Source: Flavobacterium piscisymbiosum
GTDB taxonomy: Bacteria; Bacteroidota; Bacteroidia; Flavobacteriales; Flavobacteriaceae
Reading direction: 5' to 3'
Length of the DNA stretch: 64,000 nt
Assembly (NCBI RefSeq): GCF_020905295.1
Contig: NZ_JAJJMM010000001.1
Coordinates: forward strand, 3,162,001 to 3,226,000
Both the position numbers and the translations under genes were made by a program. Numbering within the stretch: the stretch's first letter is position 1; each line of letters opens with the position of its first letter. A model generated the notes under the pieces. The model was not told where the DNA came from. It did not search any database and saw only the letters and a program-made list of their open reading frames with translations. Positions 52,164-59,537 of this stretch are shown here, one piece after another.

Positions 52164-52243
52164 TTGTGGCAATAACATTTTTAAGCATTCGCAAGAGCTT
52201 CCTCCAGTCGCTTTGCCAATGCAAAAAATGTAAATTACCACAA
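52164..52243. repeat. Isolated 80 nt imperfect hairpin
   Basis: TTGTGG, AAT, ACATTTTT, GCATT and GCAA on the left pair in order with TTGC, AATGC, AAAAATGT, ATT and CCACAA on the right, with single-base bulges and an 18 nt loop. It lies in otherwise gene-free DNA between nth and a secreted-protein gene and is more GC-rich than its surroundings. It could be a mobile palindrome or structured RNA; no protein product is likely. Confidence 0.65.
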
Positions 52244-52311
52244 CTCCGGGGTTTTCACTTCAATCTGGGGCATGAAGAAAAGTATCTTAATTAATGTAAT
52301 TTTATTAAAAA

Positions 52312-52986
52312 ATGAAAATTGTAGTAATAGTTATTTTTATGTTTTTTTCGCAATTTAGTTTTGCACAAAATTGTAGTTGTAAAGAAAAACCCCAATTAAA
52401 TGAAATTATATCTTGCGAAAAAACAATCTTTAAAAACGGAGCAAAGATTTACTATCAGTTTAACTGCAATTCATCCTGGCTTGTTTTTGAAAGCAAAACA
52501 AAAAAGAAGAAAAAACTTTTTTCGTTAGATAAAGATTTGATCGAGTTAACAGGAAGATTAGGTTATTCAAGTTGGGCTGAGTATAATAACACATTTATTA
52601 TAGAAAATCGTTTAGTTTCTGGTTGTTGCGATCCGTCAGAGTTCGTACTGTTTAATAAGAATAACGGAAAAAAAATTGCAAATCTTGGTAGGGAAATCTA
52701 TCATAATAACATTAAGAAATATCCTTATTTTGTTACTATTGATTCTAAAGAGTCTAATTTTTTAAGTTTCTTAAATTTGAGTACCAACAAAAAATTTAAA
52801 ATTTATTTACCAAAAGGGAGAATAGATAAAACTTTAAAAATTATTAACGGCACTTATGCTGAGGTCTTGTTCGAAGAAGGAAAAATTAAAAATGGTACTT
52901 TTGATATTAAATATAAATATAAAACTAAAGATAACGGAAAATGGTTGATTGGAGAGATAAAAGTAGATTTGAATAAACGTATATAA
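52312..52986 (+). CDS. Secreted hypothetical protein (224 aa)
   Basis: A signal peptide (MKIVVIVIFMFFSQFSFAQ, 1-19) precedes a Cys-rich start (NCSCKEKPQL, ISCEKTIF) and a beta-rich body with a CC pair (VSGCCDPSEFVLF), suggesting disulphides in the periplasm. No family recognised. Flanked by the 80 nt hairpin upstream and AATCTAAAATC repeats downstream, it looks like an accessory gene. Confidence 0.75.
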   Translation: MKIVVIVIFMFFSQFSFAQNCSCKEKPQLNEIISCEKTIFKNGAKIYYQFNCNSSWLVFESKTKKKKKLFSLDKDLIELTGRLGYSSWAEYNNTFIIENRLVSGCCDPSEFVLFNKNNGKKIANLGREIYHNNIKKYPYFVTIDSKESNFLSFLNLSTNKKFKIYLPKGRIDKTLKIINGTYAEVLFEEGKIKNGTFDIKYKYKTKDNGKWLIGEIKVDLNKRI

Positions 52987-53017
52987 TCTAAAATCAACAA
53001 TCTAAATTCTAAAATAA
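52984..53017. repeat. AATCTAAAATC short repeats, second run
   Basis: AATCTAAAATC, AATCTAAATTC and TAAAATAAAA fill the gap before the bcp gene, as at 29673-29710. The first unit overlaps the previous stop codon. Confidence 0.5.
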
Positions 53018-53023
53018 AAAAAT

Positions 53024-53476
53024 ATGACAACATTAAAAGCCGGTGACAAAGCACCAAATTTCTCAGGAGTTGATCAGGACGGAAAAACACATAAACTGGC
53101 AGATTACGCAGGAAAAAAATTAGTGGTTTTCTTTTATCCAAAAGCGAGTACACCAGGTTGTACCGCAGAGGCTTGTGATCTAAGAGATAATTTCGAACGT
53201 TTTAAAGCCAATAACTACGAACTTCTTGGAGTAAGTGCCGACAGTCAAAAAGCACAGCTAAAATTCAAAGACAAATACGAATTTCCTTTCCCGTTATTAG
53301 CCGATGAAGATAAATCAGTAATCAATGCATTCGGCGTTTGGGGACCAACAAAATTCATGGGAAAAGAATACGACGGAATCCACAGAACCACCTTCGTAAT
53401 CAACGAAAACGGAATTATCGATGAGGTAATCGAAAAAGTAAAAACAAAAGAACACGCAGCACAAATTTTGAAATAA
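53024..53476 (+). CDS. bcp: Thioredoxin-dependent thiol peroxidase (Bcp/PrxQ)
   Basis: Cytosolic peroxiredoxin that reduces hydrogen peroxide and organic peroxides, 150 aa. The active site FYPKASTPGCTAEAC contains peroxidatic Cys46 and resolving Cys51, the PrxQ spacing. It begins with LKAGDKAPNFSGVDQDG. A large palindromic region follows the gene. Confidence 0.95.
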   Translation: MTTLKAGDKAPNFSGVDQDGKTHKLADYAGKKLVVFFYPKASTPGCTAEACDLRDNFERFKANNYELLGVSADSQKAQLKFKDKYEFPFPLLADEDKSVINAFGVWGPTKFMGKEYDGIHRTTFVINENGIIDEVIEKVKTKEHAAQILK

Positions 53477-53479
53477 GAT

Positions 53480-53775
53480 TTTTGTTTCAGGTTGTAATCT
53501 TGATGTAGAATTTTTACCGCAAAGCACGCTAAGTTTTTTTGTATAGATTGCATTTACAATGTGCAAAGTTCGCAAAGCTTTAAGTAAAAGGGGCGAGCAA
53601 CTTTGTCAAGGTTTTAAACTTTGACAAAGTTTCACGTCCAGCAAAAATAAGCAAAGTTCGCAAAGCTTAATCTAGATAAAGCTTTGCGAACTTAACTTTT
53701 GCAAAAAAAAAATAATTAAAAACTTTGCGTGCTTTGCGGTAAAATTTCCATTCCTTCAAAACCTGAAACAAAAAA
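53480..53775. repeat. Nested palindromic repeat region, ~300 nt
   Basis: Three levels of inverted repeats are nested: TTTGTTTCAGGTT (53482-53494) with AACCTGAAACAAA (53760-53772); TTTTACCGCAAAGCACGC (about 53512-53529) with GCGTGCTTTGCGGTAAAA; and GCAAAGTTCGCAAAGCTT (53651-53668), which forms its own hairpin with AAGCTTTGCGAAC further right and has a second copy at 53563-53580. A RAYT-type palindrome (53601-53629) lies inside. It separates bcp from the convergent 53819-55282 gene. Confidence 0.75.
53601..53629. repeat. Dispersed copy of the RAYT palindrome
   Basis: CTTTGTCAAGGTTT pairs with AAACTTTGACAAAG around one A, one mismatch. It matches the palindromes flanking the transposase 41 kb away in the window. 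Confidence 0.8.
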
Positions 53776-53778
53776 AAA

Positions 53779-53809
53779 GTCCCAAAAAGAAAACTTTCTT
53801 TTTAGGACC
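53779..53809. terminator. Bidirectional terminator
   Basis: GTCC..AAAAAGAAA pairs with TTTCTTTTTAGGAC, with A-run and T-run on the two sides. It lies 10 nt before the stop of the convergent minus-strand gene. Confidence 0.8.
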
Positions 53810-53818
53810 TTTTTGATA

Positions 53819-55282
53819 TTACATATTATTTTGTTCTAATTCAGTTTCCGGATGATATCCAAAAAGATGGTGTTCCTTGATAATTTCTGCAACACCAGAC
53901 GGAAGCATTGGTTCCCAGCCCGTTTTTCCCTGACTGATCATTTTTAAGACTTCTCGGGAGAATACATTTAAGATATTCGGGTTATAATCTACGATATCAA
54001 CCACTTTTCCGTTGAATTTAAAGAATTTATACAATTCCTTCATTCTAGGATGTACTTTAAGGTTTTCAGAAGTAATAATTTCTCCGTTATCGCCCAACAT
54101 TGGGTACAAGAATACTTTCATGTCGCGGTAGAATAATTTTCCAAAAGCTTCAAGAATTCCACCACTTAAATGACGATAATATTTCTCATCAAAAATATCC
54201 ACTAAATTATTTACACCCATAGCCAATCCCATTCTGGCTTTGGTATAATTAGCAAAATATTCAACCACTTTATAATATTCCTGGAAATTAGAAATCATTA
54301 CAGTCTGACCTAAAGAACAAAGCAATTCGGCCCTGTCCATGAAATCGCGTTCATCAATTTCACCATCAGAACGCAAATTCGAAAGTGTAATTTCAAAAAC
54401 GACCAAAGTATTGTCTTTTTCAACCTTGTTTTCTTCAAGAAACATCTTAAGAGACTTCTCGTACATATCAAGGTTTACATTTGTAACCGGACGAAAACTT
54501 CCTCTAAAGGCAAGAAGATTCTTTTTGTATAAAACGGCAGCCGGTAATACGTTTTTCCCTTCAGGATTAAACATTACCGCATCGGTCATTCCGTTTTTAA
54601 CCAGTTGCAAACTCATCAAACGATTATCAACATCAGCAAAACGAGGTCCAGAGAAGTTAATAGTATCAATTTCGAGTTGGTCTTTGTCTAAGTGATCGTA
54701 TAAATAACGAAGTAATCGTTTTGGATCGTTGTATTTGTAAAAAGCACCGTAAATAAGGTTTACCCCTAAAATTCCCAGTGTTTCCTGTTGTAGTCGGGCA
54801 TCAGTTTCTTTAAAACGAATATGAAGAATAATTTCGTTATAAGCTTCGTCAGGCTCAATTTGGTATCGAATTCCTACCCAGCCATGACCTTTAAACTGTT
54901 TGGCAAAATCTATTGTGGCAACAGTGTTCGCGTAACTAAAGAAAAGTTTTGTAGGATGTTTTTCGCGGCTTAATCGCTCCTCGATTATTTGCCCTTCAAG
55001 AGTCAGCATTTTCTTTAAACGCTCTTCGGTTACATATCGGCCATCTCTCTCAATTCCATAAACGGCGTCACTGAAATCTTTGTCGTAGGCAGACATTGCT
55101 TTTGCAATTGTTCCAGATGAACCTCCGGATCTGAAAAAATGCCTTACGGTTTCTTGTCCAGCACCAATTTCAGCAAAAGTTCCGTAAATATTCTCGTTTA
55201 AATTAATGCGTAACGCTTTGTCTTTTATGGAAGGAATCTGTTCGATGACCTTGTCACCTTTGAGTTTTATTTCTGTACCCAT
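53819..55282 (-). CDS. Conserved cytosolic protein of unknown function (487 aa)
   Basis: A soluble protein without signal peptide or beta-barrel features. Characteristic segments are INLNENIYGTFAEIGAGQETVRHFF, SGTIAKAMSAYDKDFSDAVYG and DTINFSGPRFADVDNRLMS. I recall this family being carried in many bacteria, and in Flavobacterium sometimes named TonB-dependent receptor by automatic transfer; nothing here supports a receptor. The function is unknown. Confidence 0.7.
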   Translation of the reverse strand: MGTEIKLKGDKVIEQIPSIKDKALRINLNENIYGTFAEIGAGQETVRHFFRSGGSSGTIAKAMSAYDKDFSDAVYGIERDGRYVTEERLKKMLTLEGQIIEERLSREKHPTKLFFSYANTVATIDFAKQFKGHGWVGIRYQIEPDEAYNEIILHIRFKETDARLQQETLGILGVNLIYGAFYKYNDPKRLLRYLYDHLDKDQLEIDTINFSGPRFADVDNRLMSLQLVKNGMTDAVMFNPEGKNVLPAAVLYKKNLLAFRGSFRPVTNVNLDMYEKSLKMFLEENKVEKDNTLVVFEITLSNLRSDGEIDERDFMDRAELLCSLGQTVMISNFQEYYKVVEYFANYTKARMGLAMGVNNLVDIFDEKYYRHLSGGILEAFGKLFYRDMKVFLYPMLGDNGEIITSENLKVHPRMKELYKFFKFNGKVVDIVDYNPNILNVFSREVLKMISQGKTGWEPMLPSGVAEIIKEHHLFGYHPETELEQNNM

Positions 55283-55372
55283 TTTATTTTAAATAGATTT
55301 GTTACAAAGTTAGCAAATTAGGCTTCTAATGAAAGAGAAATAATCCTATTTTTGTAAAAAAATTAAGTTCAA

Positions 55373-56137
55373 TTGAAGGTATATTTTTTAGGTACTGGTA
55401 CTTCACAAGGCATTCCGATAATCGGAGTCGATCATCCTGTTTGTAAAAGCACTGATGCTAAGGACAAAAGGCTCCGCGTATCCATATGGATTACGTGGGG
55501 CGAGCATTCTTATGTTATCGATTGCGGTCCTGATTTCAGGCAGCAAATGCTTTCTTGCGGCTGCAGACATCTCGATGCCATTTTGTTTACACACGAACAT
55601 GCAGATCATACTGCCGGTTTAGATGATATTCGCCCGTTTAATTTCAGACAGGGCGAAATTCCTGTTTACGCACATCAGCGTGTCATAGATAATCTTAAAC
55701 GCCGTTTCGATTATGTTTTCGAAACCGTAAACAAATATCCGGGCGCTCCAAGCGTTAAAACTATTGAGGTTATCAATAATCAGCCTTTTGCTATTGGTGA
55801 CAAAACCGCAATTCCGGTAAATGTTATGCATGGCGATTTACAGGTTTTTGGATATCGCATAGATGATTTTGCCTATTTAACCGATGTTAAAACGGTTCAC
55901 GAAACAGAAGTCGAAAAACTAAAAAATCTTAAAGTTTTAGTGGTAAATGCTTTGCGCGTAGAACCACACGACACACACTTTAATTTGCAGGAAGCACTCG
56001 ATTTTATAAATTTGGTAAAACCTGAAAAAGCTTATTTAACGCACATTAGCCACGTTTTGGGCTTTCATGAAGAAGTGCAAAAACAACTGCCTGAAAACGT
56101 TTTTCTGGCTTACGATAACTTAGAAATTACAATTTAA
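55373..56137 (+). CDS. MBL-fold metallo-hydrolase (PhnP/RNase Z-like)
   Basis: 254 aa, TTG start. The metal motif THEHADHTAGLDDIRPFN has HxHxDH at residues 74-79, with further ligands in VNVMHGDLQVFG, AYLTDVKTV and THISHV. The N-terminal VYFLGTGTSQGIPIIGVDHPVC with Cys24 resembles PhnP, a cyclic phosphodiesterase; the substrate is not fixed. It is cytosolic, divergent from the 487-aa gene, and followed by a 167-aa gene 13 nt downstream. Confidence 0.88.
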   Translation: MKVYFLGTGTSQGIPIIGVDHPVCKSTDAKDKRLRVSIWITWGEHSYVIDCGPDFRQQMLSCGCRHLDAILFTHEHADHTAGLDDIRPFNFRQGEIPVYAHQRVIDNLKRRFDYVFETVNKYPGAPSVKTIEVINNQPFAIGDKTAIPVNVMHGDLQVFGYRIDDFAYLTDVKTVHETEVEKLKNLKVLVVNALRVEPHDTHFNLQEALDFINLVKPEKAYLTHISHVLGFHEEVQKQLPENVFLAYDNLEITI

Positions 56138-56150
56138 TTATACCACAACA

Positions 56151-56654
56151 ATGAAAAAATCCTTAATGCTTTATCTTTTTATCCTTGCGATACTTATGAA
56201 TGTTTTTACTTATATGTTTTACAGCAGAGAAGTAAAATTTGGTGAGGAAAGATATGATAAAACAACTAAGAAACTAAGAGACAGTATCAATCTGGTAACA
56301 ACAAAATTAGCTGATGCCGATTATTTCTCTCTGGAACATAATGAGAATGCACAAAATTATTTTGATAATAGCGCTTCTGGAGGAAAAGTAATTTTATACG
56401 AAAAACTGATTCCGGTTGTAACAGAGAAATTATTAGATCTAAATGCAAACCCAAACGGAAATCCTTATACAGGGCAGGATAAAATTGGTCCGAACAAGTT
56501 TATCATTAATAAAATTAAAATTTTAAACCATAGATGGATCATTGCAGATTATAGTAATGGTGAATTATGGGGAGAAGTCTTGTTAAAATATTTTGTTGAT
56601 AACGATGATAATATTACTTTTGAGGTAAATCAAACCTGGTTGTATCAAAAATAG
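56151..56654 (+). CDS. Membrane-anchored hypothetical protein (167 aa)
   Basis: One N-terminal membrane helix (MLYLFILAILMNVFTYMFY, about 6-24), then a short coiled-coil-like segment (KTTKKLRDSINLVTTKLADA) and a periplasmic domain ending VNQTWLYQK. The pattern is that of Bacteroidota hydrolase-associated small membrane proteins, but no family is identified. It is cotranscribed with the MBL gene. Confidence 0.75.
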   Translation: MKKSLMLYLFILAILMNVFTYMFYSREVKFGEERYDKTTKKLRDSINLVTTKLADADYFSLEHNENAQNYFDNSASGGKVILYEKLIPVVTEKLLDLNANPNGNPYTGQDKIGPNKFIINKIKILNHRWIIADYSNGELWGEVLLKYFVDNDDNITFEVNQTWLYQK

Positions 56655-56697
56655 AAACTAATGATCCTATTTTTTGCAATCTAAAATTATAGGACAT

Positions 56698-57120
56698 ATG
56701 AAAAAGATATTTTTATTTTCAGTTATTATTGGTCTTTCATTTTCTTGTGCTAAAAAAGTAGTACATGAAAATAATACACCAAAAGAAGAAACAAAAAAAG
56801 TTGTTGGCGGAGATGTCGATACTCACGGATGTAAACCTTCTGCAGGTTATACCTGGTCATCACTTAAAAAAGAATGTGTACGTCTTTTTGAGGTGGGAAC
56901 AAAATTAGCTCATGCCGAAGACGGAAAAACATATTCAGCAGTTTCCTATGTTATTTTTGAAGGAAACCAAGCCGAACTTTTTCTGGATACTCAAAAAGAA
57001 CCAATTCTTTTAGAAAGAAAATCCGAAGGTGATTCCTGGACAAAAGGCGATTATCAATTGATTCCCTGGAAAGGTTATGTTCTTAAAAAGAACGGTAAAA
57101 TTATTTATACAGGAGAGTAA
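56698..57120 (+). CDS. Lipoprotein of unknown function (140 aa)
   Basis: I start at MKKIFLFSVIIGLSFSC, which places the lipobox Cys at residue 17; an upstream TTG in the same frame would extend the signal without reason. The mature part begins AKKVVHENNTPKEETKK and carries a compact domain with DTHGCKPSAGYTWSSLKKECVRL (two Cys, likely disulphide). No known function. It is closed by a terminator formed within a CAGTTTTCAGT repeat. Confidence 0.75.
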   Translation: MKKIFLFSVIIGLSFSCAKKVVHENNTPKEETKKVVGGDVDTHGCKPSAGYTWSSLKKECVRLFEVGTKLAHAEDGKTYSAVSYVIFEGNQAELFLDTQKEPILLERKSEGDSWTKGDYQLIPWKGYVLKKNGKIIYTGE

Positions 57121-57121
57121 A

Positions 57122-57171
57122 AGTTTTCAGTATACAGTCGCAGTTTTCAGTTTGAAAGCTGCGACTTTTTT
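57122..57171 (+). repeat. CAGTTTTCAGT repeat, copy 2, doubling as terminator
   Basis: AGTTTTCAG and GCAGTTTTCAGTTTG match the repeat at 601-663. Within it AGTCGCAG (57136-57143) pairs with CTGCGACT (57159-57166) and is followed by T5AT4, a good rho-independent terminator for the lipoprotein gene. Confidence 0.8.
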
Positions 57172-57174
57172 ATT

Positions 57175-57801
57175 TTAAGAAATATACATCGTCATAAAAA
57201 TAATAGCATAAATCCAAAAGTTATATAGAATTGTAAAGCCAGTACCATATAAGATACTATTTAAGTAATTGCCTTTGCACTTGCCTGATTTTTTAAAGAC
57301 TAGCCTCAATGCTCTAAAGAATATCCAATAAAGCATTGCAATAAAAGTTAAGATAGAAAACCATACTATCGCACCAAATGCCCAGCATAAGTAACTAATT
57401 ACAACTGCCATAATAAACCATAAAATCAGGCTTATTATAATTCCAAAAATTCCTTCGCCAACATCTGGTGCATCATCAATACTACGGTCTGTAACAGCTT
57501 CCTTTATAAAATCAATTTTTGAAGGATCAAAACGATCTGTTATTTCGCCTAGATTGTCTCTTAGTTTAATTCCTTTAAATAATCCAATAGATATAAATAA
57601 AAAGAAGGCTATCGATAAAATTGTTGTTGATAATAGCGAATTTTCAAAAAAGGATCTGTGATCTCCTAATCCAAAAAGCCAAACAGTAATAATAGTTAAG
57701 GTTATGACAATAATTGTAATGATAAATATATTCCTGGAGTTTAGGATTTTATAGTTACTCGGTAATTTTAATTTACTTCCGTTATTATTCTTTTTTGCCA
57801 T
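57175..57801 (-). CDS. Polytopic membrane protein of unknown function (208 aa)
   Basis: Five predicted membrane helices: two in the first 80 residues (NIFIITIIVITLTIITVWLF, TILSIAFFLFISIGLF) and three after 110. A basic N-terminus (MAKKNNNGSKLKL) precedes them. Its start overlaps the 3' end of the 199-aa gene by 17 nt, so the two are translationally coupled and probably work together. No family recognised. Confidence 0.7.
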   Translation of the reverse strand: MAKKNNNGSKLKLPSNYKILNSRNIFIITIIVITLTIITVWLFGLGDHRSFFENSLLSTTILSIAFFLFISIGLFKGIKLRDNLGEITDRFDPSKIDFIKEAVTDRSIDDAPDVGEGIFGIIISLILWFIMAVVISYLCWAFGAIVWFSILTFIAMLYWIFFRALRLVFKKSGKCKGNYLNSILYGTGFTILYNFWIYAIIFMTMYIS

Positions 57802-58384
57802 TAAAAAAATCTTTAATCATTTGAGAACTTTCTTCAGGGCTTCTAAGTGATAAGAACTCACCATTATCATCTATTCTAAAATGTCCTTTAAAGGCATTAG
57901 GCATTGCATTATATTGTGCATTTACCTGATTTAATGTTTCTTTAAAACAATTGTAATTGTATTTTTCGACTAAATAAGGTAAAGAATTCTGTCCTCTTAA
58001 AAGTTCATATTCCTGATAATTATAAGGCGTTGTTTCCTGTCTTTTAAGTAATGTCAGATTAAATTTCTGTAATAGTTTTTCAATTTCCTTCTCATTTGTA
58101 AACTGAGAAAGTCCACGCAATGCATAGATTTTCATGTCGAGATATCTTTCCTTTTTATATGCATTATCAAAGAAATCCTTTAATTCAGGAAAATCAAAAT
58201 CATATAATAATCTTAAGACTTTATTTCTAAGATCAAGTTGCTTTGTAGTAGAATAAATCCTTGCTAAGTGAACGAAATTATCCTTATCGATGCTGTTTTT
58301 GTCTAAAGAAAACAGCGCAGATCTAAAGTTTTTATTGCTGTCCTTTATTTTTTCATCAGTTAGTATACTTGGAAAATTACTCAT
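57785..58384 (-). CDS. Helical-repeat hypothetical protein (199 aa)
   Basis: An all-helical cytosolic protein whose pattern (DLRNKVLRLLYDFDFPELKDFF, DMKIYALRGLSQFTNEKEIEKLL) resembles HEAT-like repeats; the C-terminal part is an acidic tail. The overlap with the following membrane protein gene indicates an operon of two. The operon is bracketed by CAGTTTTCAGT repeats at 57122-57171 and 58401-58450. Confidence 0.7.
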   Translation of the reverse strand: MSNFPSILTDEKIKDSNKNFRSALFSLDKNSIDKDNFVHLARIYSTTKQLDLRNKVLRLLYDFDFPELKDFFDNAYKKERYLDMKIYALRGLSQFTNEKEIEKLLQKFNLTLLKRQETTPYNYQEYELLRGQNSLPYLVEKYNYNCFKETLNQVNAQYNAMPNAFKGHFRIDDNGEFLSLRSPEESSQMIKDFFNGKKE

Positions 58385-58400
58385 TGTTAGAATTTAAATG

Positions 58401-58450
58401 ACTGAAAACTGAGCCCGAGACTGAGAACTGCGACTGAATACTGAAAACTA
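58401..58450. repeat. CAGTTTTCAGT repeat, copy 3
   Basis: GACTGAAAACTGAG, GACTGAGAACTGCGACTG and ACTGAAAAC lie in tandem. The right edge CTA (58448-58450) is the TAG stop of the alpha/beta hydrolase, the same position that supplies a stop at copy 1. Confidence 0.75.
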
Positions 58451-59092
58451 CTCCGCCAGCCAATTCTTAAAATCAAAGAAATTTTGCGGAGCAACTCCAT
58501 GTCCAACAGGGTATTCTTTATAAGTAACCGGGATATTTAGTTTTTCAAGAATAGCAGGAGTTTTTCTCGCCCAATCAATAGGAATTACCTGATCTACAGT
58601 TCCATGAGAAGCGAATATTTTCAGGTTTTTAGAGTCGTTTTTCTCGAAACCTTCTTTGATAATTTCTTCGTTGAAATAACCGCTCATGGCGACAACTCTC
58701 TGAATTTTTTCGGGATACGAAAGTGCAACTGAATAACTCAAAATAGAACCCTGACTAAAACCAACCAAAGTAACATTATTAGCATCAATAGGATAATTGG
58801 CAACCAATTCATCAACAAACTTAGCGATCAAATCACGAGAAGTTCTGGCTTGTTCGTTATCTGAAAATTTATTTTGGTCAGCATCAAAATTAATAGCGTA
58901 CCATGCATATGCGCCGTATTGTAGATCATAAGGTGCGCGGGCAGAAATAATGTAATAATTGTCAGGAAGTTCTGTGGCAAACGAAAATAAGTCGGCTTCG
59001 TTGCTTCCGTATCCGTGTAATAAAAGTAAAACAGGATTTTTGTCTAAGATAACTTTTGGTTCTTGTATTTTATATTCTAAAGATAGATTCAT
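58448..59092 (-). CDS. Phospholipase/carboxylesterase-type alpha/beta hydrolase
   Basis: 214 aa esterase of the carboxylesterase/phospholipase (PF02230) type. The oxyanion region LLLHGYGSNEADLF, the nucleophile elbow GFSQGS with Ser114, Asp167 in GTVDQVIP and His198 in VGHGV form a complete catalytic triad. Substrates are short acyl esters or lysophospholipids; which one is unknown. It is cytosolic, without signal peptide. Confidence 0.9.
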   Translation of the reverse strand: MNLSLEYKIQEPKVILDKNPVLLLLHGYGSNEADLFSFATELPDNYYIISARAPYDLQYGAYAWYAINFDADQNKFSDNEQARTSRDLIAKFVDELVANYPIDANNVTLVGFSQGSILSYSVALSYPEKIQRVVAMSGYFNEEIIKEGFEKNDSKNLKIFASHGTVDQVIPIDWARKTPAILEKLNIPVTYKEYPVGHGVAPQNFFDFKNWLAE

Positions 59093-59100
59093 TTTCTTTG

Positions 59101-59135
59101 GAAGTTATGAGTTATAAGTTTTGAGTTATGAGTTT
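59101..59135. repeat. GTTATGAGTT tandem-like repeats
   Basis: GAAGTTATGAGTTATAAG and TTTTGAGTTATGAGTTTC contain three near-copies of AGTTATGAGTT upstream of the esterase gene. Simple repeats of this kind were seen only here in the window. Confidence 0.5.
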
Positions 59136-59205
59136 CCTCTGAAGTTGATATTTTTTAAAGTTTCAAACTTTGGAATTTGGACTTTTAAAAAATTGGAATT
59201 TTATT

Positions 59206-59532
59206 TTATCCTATCGATTTAAACCATTTTTGAAACAAATTCCCAACCAACGGAATTGGTCTCGTTTGCCCTTGTATAGCGCTAAAAATGCCATATGTCC
59301 ATAATATCGAAATACAAATCCACATAGGGAAAGTAATCATAAAGCTGTCGAAATTGCTGATAATGGCTCCAAAAGAAATAAAAGCAAGCGATAATCCTAA
59401 GGCCTGACGAATATGAAAAGAGGCAAAACTATTTTTATTTTCAGAGTTCATAGACATCGCGATCAAAACACCAATAATTAAAATATAACTGGTAATGGCG
59501 ATTGATTTTCCCTCTTCGATTGAATTATTCAT
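59206..59532 (-). CDS. DUF4870-like small membrane protein (108 aa)
   Basis: Three hydrophobic helices (about 10-27, 45-62, 70-90) and ASFHIRQALGLSL, the conserved segment of DUF4870/Tic20-like proteins. The C-terminus GQTRPIPLVGNLFQKWF is also typical. Function unknown; inner membrane. Five nt separate it from the dihydroorotase-like gene, so the two are cotranscribed. Confidence 0.8.
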   Translation of the reverse strand: MNNSIEEGKSIAITSYILIIGVLIAMSMNSENKNSFASFHIRQALGLSLAFISFGAIISNFDSFMITFPMWICISILWTYGIFSAIQGQTRPIPLVGNLFQKWFKSIG

Positions 59533-59537
59533 TGTAA

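Noticed and set aside
53245..53575. Minus-strand frames opposite bcp
   Set aside because: Shadows of the peroxiredoxin gene extended through the palindromic repeats; no domain or start signal.
53601..53760. CRISPR-like repeats (GCAAAGTTCGCAAAG copies)
   Set aside because: Only two direct copies, not regularly spaced, and both belong to nested inverted repeats; no cas genes.
53819..55282. TonB-dependent receptor annotation for the 487-aa protein
   Set aside because: No signal peptide, plug or barrel strands; soluble composition throughout.
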